A stretch of DNA of 64,000 nt from Candidatus Binatia bacterium (GTDB lineage Bacteria; Desulfobacterota; Binatia; HRBIN30). The translations under genes and the position numbers were made by a program. Under the pieces are notes generated by a model. It did no database searches and was not told the origin of the DNA. It worked only from the letters and a program-made list of their open reading frames with translations. Numbering within the stretch: the stretch's first letter is position 1; each line of letters starts with the position of its first letter. The stretch spans positions 21,590 to 85,589 of the forward strand of contig CALAMI010000006.1 of assembly GCA_937925685.1 (NCBI GenBank), read 5' to 3'. Shown piece after piece: positions 62,806 through 64,000 of this stretch.

Positions 62806-63273
62806 ATGGACACGGTAGCAAACCAACGTTGGCAGCAACTTGCCGATCGTCTCGAAATTCAGGACCTGCTCACGCGCTACGCCACCGCAATCGACACCCG
62901 CGACTGGGAGCTGTTCACGAGTTGCTTTACCCCCGACGCGGTCATCGACTACACGGCCGCCGGTGGCATCAAAGGGTCGCTTGCGGTGGTGCGCACCTGG
63001 CTAGCCGAGGTGCTCGCTGCTTTCGCCATGACCCAGCACCTCGTGACCAACTTCGACATCCGCATCGATGGTGACACCGCGGAGTGCCACTCCTGCCTGT
63101 TCAACCCGATGGGGATCGACGACGACGAAGGCAACCTCGTCGTGTTCTTGGAGGGTGGGTATTATCACGACCGACTCGTCCGCACCTCCGAAGGTTGGCG
63201 GATCCGCGAGCGCGTCGAAGAGCCGACGTTTTCCACACGGCATCACCCGGTCATCATCCGCCCCGTGCCGTAG
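62806..63273 (+). CDS. SnoaL-like / NTF2-fold protein
   Basis: 155-residue protein with a single cone-shaped alpha+beta barrel (SnoaL_4 type): LEIQDLLTRYATAIDTRDWELFTSCFTPDAVIDY is the signature N-terminal helix pair; HLVTNFDIRIDGDTAECHSCLFN and GGYYHDRLVRTSEGWRIRERVEEP complete the sheet. Members include isomerases, dehydratases and hydroxylating enzymes, so the reaction is open. The ATG at 62806 was chosen because the protein then begins at the family start; the frame is open to 62746. Confidence 0.85.
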   Translation: MDTVANQRWQQLADRLEIQDLLTRYATAIDTRDWELFTSCFTPDAVIDYTAAGGIKGSLAVVRTWLAEVLAAFAMTQHLVTNFDIRIDGDTAECHSCLFNPMGIDDDEGNLVVFLEGGYYHDRLVRTSEGWRIRERVEEPTFSTRHHPVIIRPVP

Positions 63274-63765
63274 CGGGGCTCGGCGCGCTGGGGAGACTCG
63301 CGGGCGCAGTCCGCGACGCCACCAGAGGTGGCGCACGACAGCACACCAAACTTGCACCGAGCGCCGCCAAGGGGAAGGGGCTGTTTCCAGAGCACAGGAC
63401 ATTGGCCGCACGATGCCACCAGCATGGGCGCGTGGCGGGCGGCTTCGTCACCACGCCTTGTGTGTCGGCCGCAACGGATTGCGCTCGACTCCCGTGGCAC
63501 TGGTGGTCGCAACCTTTGATCGAGCTGGGGCGCATCCCCACTCGATCATCGGTGGACGACCTCCGTGGTTCCAGTGGGGCTGGCGTCTGCTGTTCAGGGC
63601 ATAGAGGAGGTCCGACGATGGCACGCTACGAGGAACGGGCTTCGACGAACGTGGTCGCGGCAGCGCTTTCTGCCTCGGTTACAGGAGGTCTCGTGCTTTT
63701 GCTGCCGGCAACGCTACGGGCTAGGGTAACGGGTGTGGAAACCGCGGCATCGCTTGCAGGCGTCC
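63274..63765. other. Region upstream of the secreted beta-helix gene
   Basis: No clear gene. An ATG at 63618 with a strong AGAGGAGG site starts a frame (MARYEERASTNVVAAALSA...) that is hydrophobic at first and then reads in another frame through the next gene. It may be a short leader peptide or chance. Confidence 0.35.
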
Positions 63766-64000
63766 ATGAAGACTGCCTGCAAACGTCGGGCAGCGTCGGC
63801 GGTGTGGCTTCTCGGCTACTGGGTGGTAACGCCGCTGATGGCGGCAATGATCACGGTCAACGATACCTCGGGCACGACCGGTGGGCCGGGGTGTACACTG
63901 CGCGACGCGATCACCGCGGCCAACACCGATGCTGCCACTGGAGGGTGTTCGGCGGGCAGCGGAGCCGACACCATTGTGTTGCCGACCAACGCCACGATCA
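63766..64000 (+). CDS. Secreted CSLREA/choice-of-anchor-type beta-helix protein, N-terminal part
   Basis: The gene runs off the right edge; 78 codons are seen. MKTACKRRAASAVWLLGYWVVTPLMAA is a signal peptide. Then ITVNDTSGTTGGPGCTLRDAITAANTDAATGGCSAGSGADTIVLP matches the CSLREAI-type N-terminal domain that leads the right-handed parallel beta-helix surface proteins of many deltaproteobacteria and cyanobacteria. These usually are several hundred to over a thousand residues long and end with an anchoring domain, which is outside the window. Function unknown (adhesion or polysaccharide binding are typical). Confidence 0.75.
   Translation, partial: MKTACKRRAASAVWLLGYWVVTPLMAAMITVNDTSGTTGGPGCTLRDAITAANTDAATGGCSAGSGADTIVLPTNATI

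Overview
This is a GC-rich bacterial chromosome segment with dense genes on both strands and no phage, transposase or CRISPR array that I can see. The aromatic block pheA-hisC-tyrA-aroA-cmk-rpsA-IHF, a DUF6178 protein, several Thr/Pro-rich lipoproteins and many acyl-CoA enzymes suggest a deltaproteobacterium-like lineage of the Desulfobacterota or Binatota kind. That placement is inference from gene content and order; no 16S or other rRNA gene is present to settle it.

Layout. 0-5.6 kb: left-truncated glutamate-cysteine ligase, a P-type Mg2+ ATPase, then a decayed pectin-acetylesterase-like gene in a gene-poor stretch. 5.6-13.3 kb: one tightly packed operon (many 4-17 nt overlaps) for phenylalanine/tyrosine synthesis, EPSP synthase, CMP kinase, ribosomal protein S1, an IHF/HU protein and a HIT hydrolase. 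13.4-18.3 kb: a TetR repressor divergent from an RND efflux adaptor and pump, with a palindromic operator lying between the promoter elements. 18.4-23.4 kb (minus strand): MoxR ATPase, VWA protein and PEBP protein; tRNA-Pro, tRNA-Arg and tRNA-His; rph-rdgB. 23.6-31.4 kb: a sigma-54 activator without a receiver domain followed by a free-standing receiver, a PIG-L deacetylase, a DHH phosphoesterase, a ribbon-helix-helix/zinc-knuckle protein, small lipoproteins and a CoA-transferase. 31.8-36.5 kb (minus): the conserved rpmH-rnpA-yidD-yidC-jag-mnmE cluster. 36.7-47.9 kb: two hotdog thioesterases, a DUF6178 protein, a secreted CocE-type hydrolase, a cold-shock protein, a phosphoesterase, a membrane pseudokinase and a CaiB-type protein. 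48-58 kb: NYN-domain protein, nicotinamidase, aminotransferase, secreted SGNH hydrolase, exported DUF255 protein, methyltransferase, HNH nuclease, haloalkane dehalogenase. 58-64 kb: tRNA-Gly with promoter and terminator, TesB thioesterase, secreted matrixin-like protease, SnoaL-like protein and the start of a secreted beta-helix-type protein.

The most unusual point is the rnpA/rpmH locus. The RNase P protein frame has no usual start codon between rpmH and its conserved domain, so its translation apparently begins upstream of rpmH and reads through all of rpmH in another frame, as known from Thermus. Other points worth following are a membrane pseudokinase without an N-lobe, a CaiB-family protein lacking the catalytic Asp, and two palindromic operator candidates.
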